Source of the DNA: Notospermus geniculatus
Lineage: Eukaryota; Nemertea; Pilidiophora; Heteronemertea; Lineidae
Assembly (NCBI GenBank): GCA_002633025.1
Contig: NMRB01000186.1
Location: forward strand, 198,275 to 262,274
Length of the DNA stretch: 64,000 bases
Direction of reading: 5' to 3'
The position numbers and the translations under genes are program-made. Below, piece after piece: positions 41,009-50,985 of this stretch; the first letter of the stretch is position 1, and each line of letters starts with the position of its first letter. The notes beneath the pieces are model-generated. The model ran no database searches. It saw nothing but the letters and a program-made list of their open reading frames with translations, and was not told the origin of the DNA.

Positions 41009-41410
41009 CGTGTTCTATAATAGACATTTTGGTTATAATAGACATTCTGGTTATTGGATTATAACACTTTGGTTCTGTAATAGAAATTCTGGTTACTTGA
41101 CGATAACACTTGGGTTCTGTAATTCTGGATAATGGGTTGTGTAATAGACTTTCTGGTTAATTGACGATAAGTTCTGTAATTCTGGGTAATGGTTCAGTAA
41201 TAGATTCTGATTGACGATAACACTTGGGTTCTGTAATTCTGGGTAATGGGTTCTGTAATAGATTCTGGTTACTTGACGATAACACTTGGGTTCTGTAATA
41301 GAATTTCTGGGTAATGGGTTCTGTAACAGAAATTCTTATTACTGTTCTATCGCACTTGGGATCTGTGCAGAAACTTCTGGTTACGTGTCACGTAGTTGGG
41401 TTCTGTTCCT
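41009..41410. repeat. Minisatellite in dac intron, composite unit up to about 63 bp
   Basis: The repeated words are taatagaattctggttacttg-like, gacgataacacttgggttct, and gtaattctgggtaatgg. The order is irregular, as in a higher-order, degenerating array. It begins about 100 bp after the donor of exon 2. Confidence 0.85.
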
Positions 41411-41978
41411 GATAATTGCATTCAGGTGGTGATCTATTATAGTTTTTATTGCTTAAACTACCTATTTTGATAATCCACTATAGTGCATTTTGCAAAACTA
41501 CCGTTAAAATACTACTGCTTTCTATAAGTGCATTCCTATAGTGATGATCCACTAGAAAGTAGAGTAAAATGGCTGTGTTTCCAGTGAAGGAAACGACAGT
41601 GCTCAATTAACTATTAGGCTAATGAAACTGCTATCACTCCATAAGTATACCATTTATCATCGGAGACGTTTCTATGACTGGCTCATCTATAAATAAAGCA
41701 CCAATTAGTCGCAATGAACGCAGACATCGCTCATGAAGTTTGATATTAGAGATGGCAAGCTTTGCTGGTTGAATGACAATTCCTTTTGGTGTTCGAAATG
41801 AATTCCTTGGTTGCACCGGGTGTCCCAACATTACTGTGGCATCCCTATGTCGTTTATGACCAGGGCTGGTTCGTTTCAAAACACCTTTAGTGCTATTTGA
41901 CGTTATCTCTAACGTGGCGTCAACTGATGAAGATACATGTAACGCCAAGATAACACTAACGTCACGTTAGTGACAAAT

Positions 41979-42134
41979 AGGGAGTTTAAGATATCAAACG
42001 ATAAACGTTAACTATACGACAACGTTATATATTTGTACCGAAAATGCAGTATACGTATAATCTGTTGAATTCGCAGTATGAAAAATAACGTTGTCGTAAA
42101 GTTAACGTTTATCGTTTGATTTCTTAAACTCCCT
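41979..42134. mobile_element. Short foldback element with ends like the 27-kb remnant
   Basis: The left end (tagggagtttaagatatcaa) and right end (gatttcttaaactcccta) form terminal inverted repeats extending about 55 bp inward with few mismatches (acgataaacgtta, acaacgttat), leaving a spacer of about 45 bp. The outer GAGTTTAAGA-ATCA motif is shared with the ends of the remnant at 26915-27621, suggesting one family. A TA dinucleotide at both edges would also fit a mariner-type MITE. Confidence 0.65.
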
Positions 42135-43020
42135 ACTGCTTTGAACAAACGGGCCCACCAAAAGTCCTTTCACCAACTGGCAAAAGGTTTCACTATACTT
42201 CTCGAGTACTTGTGATACATGACTTCAGGTCCACCAGTTTACATTCCACTCCCTTTTCATACATACTCTCTCCCTGTCGCCTTTCCTTTGCACTTTCAAC
42301 ACTACGAAATGGAAAGGCCAAAAGAGGAGTGTTGACATTTTCACATAATCGTGTAGTATCTGATCAATTCGTTTCTTGATTCTATCTGCTTCCATCATCT
42401 GGCTCCTCGCTGATAATCATCGGCTCATCCGTGATCAGTTCGTTACAGGTTACATCATTCGTAGGAAAACTGCCTCCGGAGTTTTCGCAAAGGCTCAGTT
42501 AGGACTCGATAACGTTTGGACGATGATTGACTGATTGTTCGAGGAGGCTTTGGAAGAATCGAAGAACTCTCCCTAAACGTTGTCGTAGGCATAACCGGGC
42601 CGTTACGAAAACAGACTTTTTCATCCAACTCTTATGTAAATCACATCCGTCTCTGCTTCCCCCTTGAAATGAACAAGGCTTTTTTAATACAAGTTGTCCA
42701 ATTCTGTTTTGATAGATCTGTTCATTTCTGAAAATAGACGTCTAATAATGCCAACGGCATCTTAAAAAGAGAGGATGACACTTGTATCGGAGGCTGAAGA
42801 GGACTCGAGATGAAGTTGTATTAATTTCGACTATTTTGATATGAGGGATTTTCGTAATTTGATGAATGGCGTCTTTTACAATTTGAGTATTTGCAGCTGC
42901 ATTGGAAATGATGCAATTGAGGAGACGAGAGGAAAGATTTTCAAATAGACAGCCATACAATGCACAATAAAATGACTGAGAAGTGTAGAGTGAGACTGTC
43001 TTTGGTCTGTCTAACACCGA

Positions 43021-43144
43021 TTCGTACTTCCTCGTCGACCAGTAAGCGGAACGGAAAATGCTTTGTTATTTCTCACTACGCACTTCTCAAACAAAAGCAT
43101 TTTCCGTCGAACATAGGGCTATTGGTCGGCAAGGAAGTACGAAG
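43021..43144. repeat. Foldback element, about 124 bp
   Basis: The left arm starts ttcgtacttcctcgtcgacc and continues to cggaaaatgctttgtt. The right arm is its near reverse complement, ending gtcggcaaggaagtacgaa. The loop is about 25-30 bp. It abuts the GATCC repeat. Confidence 0.75.
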
Positions 43145-43149
43145 TGGGC

Positions 43150-43272
43150 CTATGATCCATGGCCTACGATCCATGATCGACGATCCTTGATCCATGATCC
43201 ATGATCCACGATCCTTGATCCATGATCCTTGATCATGATCCGTGGTCTGTGATCCATGGTCCACGATCCACT
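43150..43272. repeat. GATCC-type simple repeat, about 10-bp unit
   Basis: Alternating gatccatgat, gatccacgat and gatccttgat units occur over about 120 bp, ending about 75 bp before dac exon 3. The same array read backwards yields the artificial DHGSWIKD-like peptides. Confidence 0.9.
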
Positions 43273-43347
43273 CTTAACTTTTCTAGATGATCCATATTCC
43301 AACCAGACGAGATTTTCATGCTCTTTCTTATTGTTTGTCTCTTGCAG

Positions 43348-43543
43348 TCGACAAGTCGCCCACCCTGACAAACGGATACCACCACTACCCTCCCCACCTC
43401 AGCATGCTACCATTTATGCCGATGTCATACCCGGCAATGACGTCAGCAGCGTCCATGGTGATGTCACACAACCTCGTTGGACTAGACGCCACAACAATGA
43501 AAGAACGAACAACAGGGGACGAGGCCGACTCAATCTCACCAAG
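43348..43543 (+). CDS. dac: dachshund exon 3 of window: Pro/Met-rich linker with KER motif
   Basis: This 196-bp exon encodes about 65 residues, entering in phase 1 and leaving in phase 2 (AG|gtaagac). It includes DKSPTLTNGYHHYPP, then MLPFMPMSYPAMTSAASMVM, and ends near MKERTTGDEADSISP. The LPFMxM...SxAxMxM pattern followed by a KER motif corresponds in order and character to the LPFMMM...KER segment of vertebrate DACH1/2. This makes it the second recognisable landmark of the gene. The acceptor is a strong pyrimidine tract (cttattgtttgtctcttgcag is its context). It sits about 75 bases after a GATCC-type repeat. No enzymatic function is expected; this is linker between the DNA-binding DACHbox-N and the protein-binding DACHbox-C. 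Confidence 0.9.
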
Positions 43544-43942
43544 GTAAGACCAAATTTTCTGAAATGTTCACCCTGCAACAGGTGGGGTGCTGTCTATATG
43601 GTATTGGAAGAAATACCCGCCCCCTTATGTGAGCAGTAGGCCTATGGGCTGCACACGGTCCATCAGAGCAACTATCCCGGCTGCACAGACAGTGTGGCCT
43701 GGTGAAAGTTGCGCAAAAGTTTATGTATGGCGTACGATTACTGCCCTGCTCCAAGCGTTGTCATCGTTGGAAAGTTGCCTTTTCCGCCCCTTGACGTCCA
43801 GCGGGCAGGGCAGCCTTCTGCTAGGCCTAAACTCTCAATGAACGATAGGAAGAGCTCTTCCGTAGCCTTGTGATACGCATGCAGCCGATGCAACGAAGTA
43901 TTAACCCGTGGCAGTCGTCTAAAGGCAATATTTTCCTTTTAG

Positions 43943-43987
43943 TTCGTACCACGCTCCGCGGTACCCAGACGATGTTTTACGGCCAAG
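43943..43987 (+). CDS. dac: candidate dachshund micro-exon (45 bp, phase 2 to phase 2)
   Basis: A 45-bp open segment lies between a strong acceptor (attttccttttag) and a good donor (AAG|gtaaag). Entered in the phase left by exon 3 it reads SSYHAPRYPDDVLRP and leaves in the phase required by exon 4, with no stop. Inclusion or skipping both keep the reading frame. The Ser/Pro-rich content following the KER motif suits the DACH linker. It would be a cassette or constitutive exon. The evidence is splice signals plus phase match only; I cannot confirm conservation. Confidence 0.55.
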
Positions 43988-44271
43988 GTAAAGACTGATT
44001 GCTTCTCCTCCCGCTTAGTGTCTCCCCTGCTGGTGGTAGCCGTCTTCAACCTTGTACCGTATTGCATCTCGTTTGCTTTTTAGCTTTATTGATATTGTAC
44101 TTGGAGTAGATGAGGATGAGGACGTCTTCAAGGAAGTTCTCATCGGGTCGAGAGGGATTCAGTGGACCAAGGAGCTCTTCCACGTGAGAGTCTTCTCGTC
44201 CGAGTTAGCTCTTCTGGGCGATTCGCAGTTGTTGGTTTCCTTCGCTTAGGCCTTCACCCATTGACACAAAC

Positions 44272-44358
44272 GACTGTCCGTAGCTTTCTACGGCTGAGTT
44301 GCCCATCGAGAGCCAACTTGCCCGAGAATACCCTCTCGTGGAGGAGTGGTTGGATTAA
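44272..44358. repeat. Dispersed repeat, copy related to 1091-1240
   Basis: It shares gactgtcc/gactgccc, gagttgcccatcgagagcc, and ctcgtggaggagtggtt with the copies near 1.1 kb. It lies inside a dac intron and ends just before a 50-bp tandem array. Confidence 0.65.
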
Positions 44359-44400
44359 TTTCATGAAGAGCATCTACAAAACCAATCCAAAAACAAACCC

Positions 44401-44590
44401 ACCGACATTGTCATGTGGTGGCGGGAAAACACTGAATCCAAAACAAAGGCACCGACATTGTCATGTGGTGGCGGGAAAACACTGAATCCCAAAAAAAAAC
44501 ACCGACATTGTCATGTGGTGGCGGGAAAACAGTGAATCCAATACAAACCCACCGACATTGTCATGTGATGGCGGGAAACCACTGAACTAC
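44401..44590. repeat. Tandem repeat, 50-bp unit, 4 copies
   Basis: The unit starts accgacattgtcatgtggtg, continues gcgggaaaacactgaatcc, and has an A-rich end. Copies begin at exactly 50-bp intervals: 44401, 44451, 44501 and 44551. Confidence 0.92.
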
Positions 44591-44607
44591 TCTCGACCGA
44601 AACCAGG

Positions 44608-44880
44608 GCCCAGTTGCACAAAGAATCTTAAGTCTAAGAAAAAACTTAAGTCTGAAATGAAGCCATCTGATTTGCTGAAACCTGGGCCCAGTTTCACAAA
44701 GAATCTTAAGTCTAAAGTTTGACTTAAGTCATCATGTGACCAGGGTTTCAGCAAATCAGATGACTTCATTTCAGACTTAAGCTTTTTCTTAGACTTAAGA
44801 TTCTTTTTGAAACTGGGCCCTGGTCACATGATGACTTAGTCAAACTTTAGACTTAAGATTCTTTGTGAAACTGGATCCAG
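44608..44880. repeat. Compound foldback with A-B-A'-B' layout
   Basis: Block A (44608-44688) and block B (44689-44745) both begin with gcccagttKcacaaagaatc (K = g or t) and cttaagtctaa. Block A' (44746-44821) is the reverse complement of A and B' (44822-44880) that of B. It looks like two related foldback MITEs that interleaved or duplicated in inverted order. Confidence 0.75.
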
Positions 44881-46367
44881 GAATTCCATCGACGATGTCC
44901 TCATTAACCATTTCACTCATTCCTTCACCATTTTTAAAGATTCTTGACATAACCTGTACCTTTTTTGCTTGACTCCTTCAAAACTAGTCATTTGATGCAC
45001 ATCTATTGTAACTTTGTTAGCGTAAGTAAACTCTGCTTGCAGCTGAACTATCTTGATAAAAGAAGTTGATTTACCACTCTACACAAACAGCTGAAAGCAA
45101 TGATACAGTACAGTACAACTTGCTTTCATTCCTTGACAACTGTACAATACCCCGAGATATCATGATACATTGTATATCACAATATGTAGTTCATCATTAG
45201 CAGAATACTGTTAAAGATACAAGTGCACCAGCATCAACCATAAAAAGATGAAACTTATATACTAATAGTTTTAACCTCTCAGTGGGAATCGGCCCGGATG
45301 GAAGTAATGATTTCCTATTAATGGCAACGAATTTAATCTAATATCAATAAATGTGGGATATCTCCTAAAGTGGTGGGGCTTTCGGCAACAGTTTTATTGT
45401 GTTCGGTCGTTGAAACAATGAATTTTAACCCCTTACTAATCTCAATAATTCTTCGCCAGAGTCGCACTACACCCTGCGAGGCAGTGCACGCAGCAGTTAT
45501 GCTATTCATTCTTCATTGGTCAACAAAGCTGAGCTGCTGATTGGTCACGTTTTGCACGGCTAGCTATGGATCATGCTGTTTAGCCTATCATGTCGGCCAT
45601 GGTAAAACTTGAAACCTTTCTGTTGTATCACCGGCGACAATCTTCCTCGCAGCTAACCTTACTCTATCCCTTTCTATGCCATAACGCGGGGGTAGTCTGG
45701 GGGGGGGCAGATTATCCTCTCCTGCTGCCCCCTGGTGGCCATCACCGCGCTGTTCTCACCTGGGTCTGCGCCGTGATTCATTGAGATCAGGCCTGGAGAT
45801 TCCAAGTGGAACATAAAGCATATCGCAACTTGGGCTCCTCATGAAAAATACCGTCCCATTAATTTTAAAACAGGGCATAAAACATTACAATTTATCAATA
45901 GAAAAATACATTTCCTTGAACAAACAGGAATCGTTTAAATTTATGGCCAACATTTAATTGAAAATTAACTCAGGTAGTTTAGGCTAACGAGATGCGTAAG
46001 ATAAAAAATTATCTATGAAAGAAAATATGTGCCACCGCTGATTATTTTGAATTCTTTATGGATTTTACACTTCACCTAAGCACCTTTAGTAATAAAGATA
46101 ACATTTATATCAGTCGGAATAGTTTTTATATGTAAAGTGTTTCAAGTGTTGGAGTGGAGTAGTTTTGATGTGTGCGTAATCAAAACACATGTTCAGTTTT
46201 ATTAACCCTTCCTTCCCAGTTATTGTAAGAGATTTTCGTCTGAGAAGGTGTGGTGTCATCTTCACTTCTCTCCCAGATCGTGATTGGAACACTCGAATTC
46301 TCGGTTCAGCAGAAACTGGCTTTACGTCAGGACGGGGATTCATAATTAATCCTGTGTTTATTTCTAG

Positions 46368-46486
46368 GTCTGGCCCAGAACGCCTGGACGATGACCGCCG
46401 AGACACCCACCCACATAACCCCCACCATCTCCCACATCACATGGACGAGAAATCTCTTCACAGACATAGCACAGACAAAGAATCAG
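46368..46486 (+). CDS. dac: dachshund exon 4 of window: His/Asp-rich linker
   Basis: This 119-bp exon enters in phase 2 (completing an Arg codon) and leaves in phase 1 (G|gtagtc). It encodes SGPERLDDDRRDTHPHNPHH followed by LPHHMDEKSLHRHSTDKES. The composition is rich in His, Asp and Arg and probably disordered, in the place of the Ser/Pro-rich linker of other DACH proteins. The acceptor is gtttatttctag. The donor (gtagtc) is weaker than the others. It is assigned by phase continuity and position; no motif alone would identify it. Confidence 0.72.
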
Positions 46487-46865
46487 GTAGTCGTTAATTT
46501 TCCGAGATGCTCTTTCATTTTCTGTCCAACGGCTGAGGTTGATAATAAACTTCATCCTGCCAAGAGATCTAAACGTGCTGCGGGCCATTACGGACTCATA
46601 GTCGCGGTGTTCCAAGTTGTGCCTCGGAGGAGTCGGGCCATGCGGTTTGCAGATCCTTCTTCCGGATCACCGACACTGTACTAGCTGGGGATTTCTCCCC
46701 TGTATACTCACTCACTCACTGAATCATACCATTGCATGTCCCGGCATTTCTACAGATCTAAACACTCTGAATGGTATTCCCCATATATATTTCTAGGGTC
46801 AGCCCAAGAATCTTTGATGGCACATTTTACAAAGTTTCTTTATCTCCTCCCTGGTCAACCTCTAG
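46487..46865 (+). other. dac: dac intron, 379 bp, phase 1, with an alternative acceptor
   Basis: This short intron ends at acctctag. A second acceptor (atatttctag, exon starting 46797) lies 69 nt upstream, in the same phase and with no stop between the two, so its use would add 23 residues to exon 5. Confidence 0.65.
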
Positions 46866-46988
46866 GCATCGGAACACCGAGTGATTTTTCCACAAACGGG
46901 CCTACTGACCTAGTCAAACGGACACCGAATAACCAGGCCGCAGACACGCCCATGGAGGAGGATAACGCTTCGGATGACGACGATGATG
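46866..46988 (+). CDS. dac: dachshund exon 5 of window: acidic linker
   Basis: This 123-bp exon (divisible by three; phase 1 in and out) encodes GIGTPSDFSTNGPTDLVKRT, then a stretch containing PMEEDNASDDDDD. The donor is G|gtaagg. The preferred acceptor has the pyrimidine-rich tract tctcctccctggtcaacctctag. The run of Glu/Asp continues into the next exon (EGESDNND), giving an acidic block just ahead of DACHbox-C. Position and phase link it to the dac gene. The acidic block is not something I recall as a standard feature of vertebrate DACH proteins. Confidence 0.78.
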
Positions 46989-49218
46989 GTAAGGGAATTC
47001 TGTTCATAAGATCTGGTTCTCGGTGACAGGGAGATAGCATCAGACCTAGGTTGCTTTCTTCAATGATCAAATGTAGTCATCTGAAAGACACAGAAAGAAG
47101 TGACGATTACAAGCATCACAACTGATTCTACCCCGCTTAAAGGGTCCATTAAGACTAGTACTGGTAGAGGATGGGGCATTTCCAATTTTTCCAAGATTGC
47201 TTCCAAACTGTTGGCGACTGAGTCATTGCTTTTCTGTCGTTGGTCGCCAAACTTTACTCGCTGGTTTATCTCTCTGTGCAGAAACAAGGAAGATAAGACA
47301 CGTCAAAGAATACCACGTTCTTTTAACCAATAGACCCCTTGCTGTGTGAGGGGAACAAAGTCAAACTTATTGTTTTATCCATTTTAAAAACACAACAAAA
47401 ACGTTTGAGACTTTCCTTTTGAAAAATCTTCAATCGGATTCTTAGGGAAAGTCAAAGAGGCAAAAATTCTTAGCAGAAAACCCAGCTGTGACCATCTTAA
47501 TCATGGGGTCTTATATTTTGATGGAAAAAAGGGACGTAGCTATCAAAGAATTGAAGATGACACGTTGACAAAGAAGGAAATGATCGAGACCAAATGCCGG
47601 GGGGGGGGGGTAAAAAGTGGTCACAGGTGATGCGGCAATATAGACTATTATCGTAAGTTAGTCAGAGAATGGTAACCAATCTGGCTGCGTGATTCAAGCT
47701 GGATCTGTCCATGACTTCCGGCGACCAGAACGCTGGTCAGGTCACGTCAATGAACGCTAACAAAATTTCAGCCAGTCCCGTAGTTGTTGGCTCAGCTGAG
47801 AGTCGTATGTGATTGCTTTATATATAAACGGCTTCCCTCTTCTCAGTAACCTTTATTCGTTCCACACTAAACGACTCAAAGAAATATTATGGAAATAAAA
47901 CACGTAGTTGACATTTAAGTAAGACTTTGTTTGACGAAGAAAAACCAGAAATAGGTAAACAAAACAAAAAGGAAACCTAAAATGTGAGTAAAATACAGCG
48001 ACCTTCATGTTTCCTTACTTTATTGGTGACTTTGTGTCCTGTTGAATTTGTGTATTTTTAATCTCATCAGATATAACTAGTGCCATCCATTACTAGCTGA
48101 CTCGACAAACACAAATATCGTTCAAAAGGGGCGGATTTCATCGCTGAACGTCTGAGGAATTCTTATAAGTCTTTGAATGTGGATTTTAATGAGACACGCA
48201 GATCTCATTATGTTGCTATTCCTTTTTTGATGTGATGTTGTAAAGCGAAGGCTTTACACCAACCATCATTCGATTGACACTGAAATCCAGTCGGTTTCAC
48301 GACAACTATACCCGAGTAACTGTATGCATCATGCTTCAAATATACAGAGTCACCAAGGCCTACGAATTGGCATGAAACTGACGTTTGCATCAGTCCTATA
48401 TATTGAGGCATCATTTGTACAGCAAAACTTCACCAAATACATTGGTTCATTTGACCAAATTAACATGGAATGGAATTTTCTTGATCTCTTCTGGTAACAT
48501 CTGTAAATTTCATTAATGTCAACCAGCAATCGGATTGGCTGATAAAAATCTCTACTCTCCACAAAATCAATGCCGACTTTAATCAGGCAAATGTTTTTCA
48601 GTCGTCGAAGTAAAACTCGTGCCTCATCAGCCGTTTCATAAGGTATGATGATGAAAGGATGTGTATTTGTTCTGTCGGAAGATGGAGAATCGTCACCTTA
48701 GGTTCAACTTGAAAGAAGAGAAAAGCTTTTAGATTGTTTTATTGAGGTTTTTACAGTTAATGCGTTTGGTTTCGTCGTCTCGTGTTTCAATTGGTTTGAA
48801 TGGTAGCTTATGGCACGAAGGCTTTTTTCCAGTTAAGGAGCTATTATAAGTTAATTCGTTTTGTATTTGGGCATTTGTTTTAAATAATGAATGACTTAAT
48901 ATTTTCATACGTATAAAATAATACTAGAAGAGGGTCCAATAAAGTCACATTTAGAAGCTTTGTTTGCCTCCAAATTTGGCATGGTAACAGAGGATGCCTT
49001 ATCCTGATTCAACGAGTGCTTTAATTTGCGAAAAGAAATTTGTTGTGGTTGCAATTTTACTTTTTTTAGCAGTGTTGTTTGATTGCTTTCAAATTCTCCC
49101 TATCGCACGCCGTTGTGTGTGCCCACCAATTCCAGCCGGACCGTGCACGCATTCCAACCTCGGCCGAACTCACAATCAGCGCTTGCCACGGGTACTTGCT
49201 AGTCGATATTATTTTTCT

Positions 49219-49459
49219 AATTCTGTGGCCCCATGCATGAACAGGATAACCCACATTTGGTGAAATTGACAAAATCGGCCCCTGCACATTATACTCTTTC
49301 TTATACGCGGTTGTCTTCCAAGGTATGAATTTGTGGGTTATCCACAAATTCATACCTTGGAAGATGGTTGCGTATGGGAAAGAGTATAATGTGCAGGGGC
49401 CGATTTTGTCAATTTCACCAAATGTGGGTTGTCCTGTTCATGCATGGGGCCACAGAATT
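49219..49459. repeat. Near-perfect 241-bp palindrome with about 5-bp spacer
   Basis: The left arm begins aattctgtggccccatgcat and the right arm ends with its reverse complement. The arms are about 118 bp with only a handful of mismatches (for example ataac against acaac, and changes around cttatacgcggtt). The centre reads tgtgg-gttat-ccaca. It lies inside a dac intron. Confidence 0.9.
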
Positions 49460-50029
49460 CATCCTCGAGAAGCAGAGGCAGCCATTTAAGAATAGCTATA
49501 CAGTCTTTCACACTTCCCAAACCTTGTAATCTACTAGCTGGACAAAAACTAGAGACGCCTATGAAATCTTTCTTGCCCCCAGTGTCATAACAGACCATTA
49601 TCCTTTATCGAAAGTGACAAACGGTGAATTTAATATGACTCATACAGATATTGGCATCTTGATTTTTGCCTTTCAAGTCGATGCCCTGTGGCTGTATTCA
49701 CTTCACATACGTCAGCAAGATCCGACACCATGGCCATTGACTCCTCACACGGAATGGAAGTCAGTAATGGCAAAATTTGATTACATATTTAGCAAAATGA
49801 TTCCAACTTGCAAACAAGCCAAACAGAAAATTGAATTTATAAATGATTTCAGTTCAAGTAATACGAAACAAATTGTATCATCGTTGTAAAAATGGGTGAT
49901 AATACCCGCTAGGATCGTTAGATCTCTTCTCCATTTCAATGATGACAGTATAGATTCAGATTTAACCACATTTTGTGAAGTTAGGCCACCTGCAACCTAA
50001 TGTTGGTTAAACTAACGCAGTTGTCAGTT

Positions 50030-50320
50030 TCTCTTCCTTCCGAAGACGTCCAGATTTTTGTAACTTTTTGAACGAGCCTTAAGAAACAAACGATTTCTAC
50101 CTAATGCCTTATTGGTCTCTTCCTCGCTGAAGACGTCCACATTTGAAACTTGTTTGAAGAGTCCTAAGAAACTAAAGATTTCTACAGAATGGCCTTATCG
50201 GCGTCTTCCTCTTGAAGACGTCCAATGAAGCTTTTTGGAAGGGTCATAAGAAACAAAACATTTGCACCTAATGGCCTTATTGGTCTCTTCCTCGCTGAAG
50301 ACGTCCAGATTTGAAGCTGA
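50030..50320. repeat. Tandem repeat, about 85-bp unit, about 3.5 copies
   Basis: The word gaagacgtcca recurs near 50042, 50129, 50214 and 50297, each followed by a taagaaac-aaa-gattt stretch and tggccttattggtctcttcc. It lies about 700 bp upstream of dac exon 6. Confidence 0.85.
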
Positions 50321-50593
50321 TACGAAGCGTCGAGCGAATCTGTGGGATTAGTATCGAACCACATGAGAACATCCCCTAATCATATGAACCTCACCAATCT
50401 GATGTATAACGGCTATCGTCATCCGAGGACAATAAGATTAGAGATGGTCATTTCTGATGTGTCTAATTTGTATGAGCTGCCTGGTGGGTAATTCAATCAA
50501 GGGTGGGGAGAACGAGTTGGTAAGACTCGATCAGATGGGTAAACACTTGTCAAAACATCTTCTCATCATTTCTGGATCATTTTCGGAAAAACT

Positions 50594-50985
50594 GCTCTTG
50601 ACAATAAGTGTATTCTTTATTTTAACTGCTCGTGAAGTGTATTCTATATTCATCTGCTCGTAAAGTGTATTCTATAATCATTTGCTCGTAAAGTGTATTC
50701 TGTAATTGGTTGAACAATAAACTGGTCCTAAAGTGTAGGCCTATTCTTTACTTTAACTGCTTCTGAAGTGTATTCTATATTTTATTTGCTCAGGGAGTGT
50801 ATGACTCTTTATCTTGCCTACTCGTGAAGTGTGTTCTGATCTAAACTGCTCGTGAATTGTATTATGTAATCTGCTCATGAAGTGTATTCGATATTTTAAC
50901 TGCTCGTGAAGTGTATTCTGTATTTAAATTGCTCATGAAGTGTATTCTGTATTTAGATTGCTCATAAAGCGTACTTATTCTGTAT
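50594..50985. repeat. Minisatellite, about 29-30 bp unit, running into the exon 6 acceptor
   Basis: The unit is ctgctcgtgaagtgtattct followed by atattttaa or variants, with more than ten copies. The last units read gctcataaagcgtacttatt and then ctgtattttcag, which is the splice acceptor of dac exon 6. Confidence 0.88.

Larger units (their letters stand above)
40913..43347 (+). other. dac: dac intron, about 2.4 kb, phase 1, repeat-rich
   Basis: This intron holds a minisatellite just after its donor (about 41010-41410), a short inverted-repeat element (41979-42134), an open segment that could be an alternative exon (42229-42332), a foldback (43021-43144) and a GATCC-type repeat (43150-43272). 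It ends in the acceptor tctcttgcag. A 104-codon minus-strand open frame (41634-41948) has no recognisable homology. Confidence 0.75.
43544..46367 (+). other. dac: dac intron, about 2.8 kb, phase 2
   Basis: The donor is gtaagac and the acceptor is tttatttctag. Inside are a candidate 45-bp micro-exon (43943-43987), a copy of a dispersed repeat also seen near 1.1 kb (44272-44358), a 50-bp tandem repeat (44401-44590) and a compound foldback (44608-44880). The stretch 43560-44350 is less AT-rich than most of the window. From 44900 to 46360 I see nothing specific apart from a short poly-G run near 45700. Confidence 0.7.

Noticed and set aside
41634-41948. 104-codon minus-strand frame in a dac intron
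   Set aside because: No recognisable homology and it runs up to a foldback element; could be a transposon scrap but nothing shows it.
43076-43371. Repeated DHGSWIKD-like peptides on the minus strand
   Set aside because: Translation of the GATCC simple repeat in a dac intron.
47283-47340. Strong acceptor (tctctctgtgcag) with an open frame in the phase of exon 5
   Set aside because: No donor in the phase needed before the stop, and no conserved residues.
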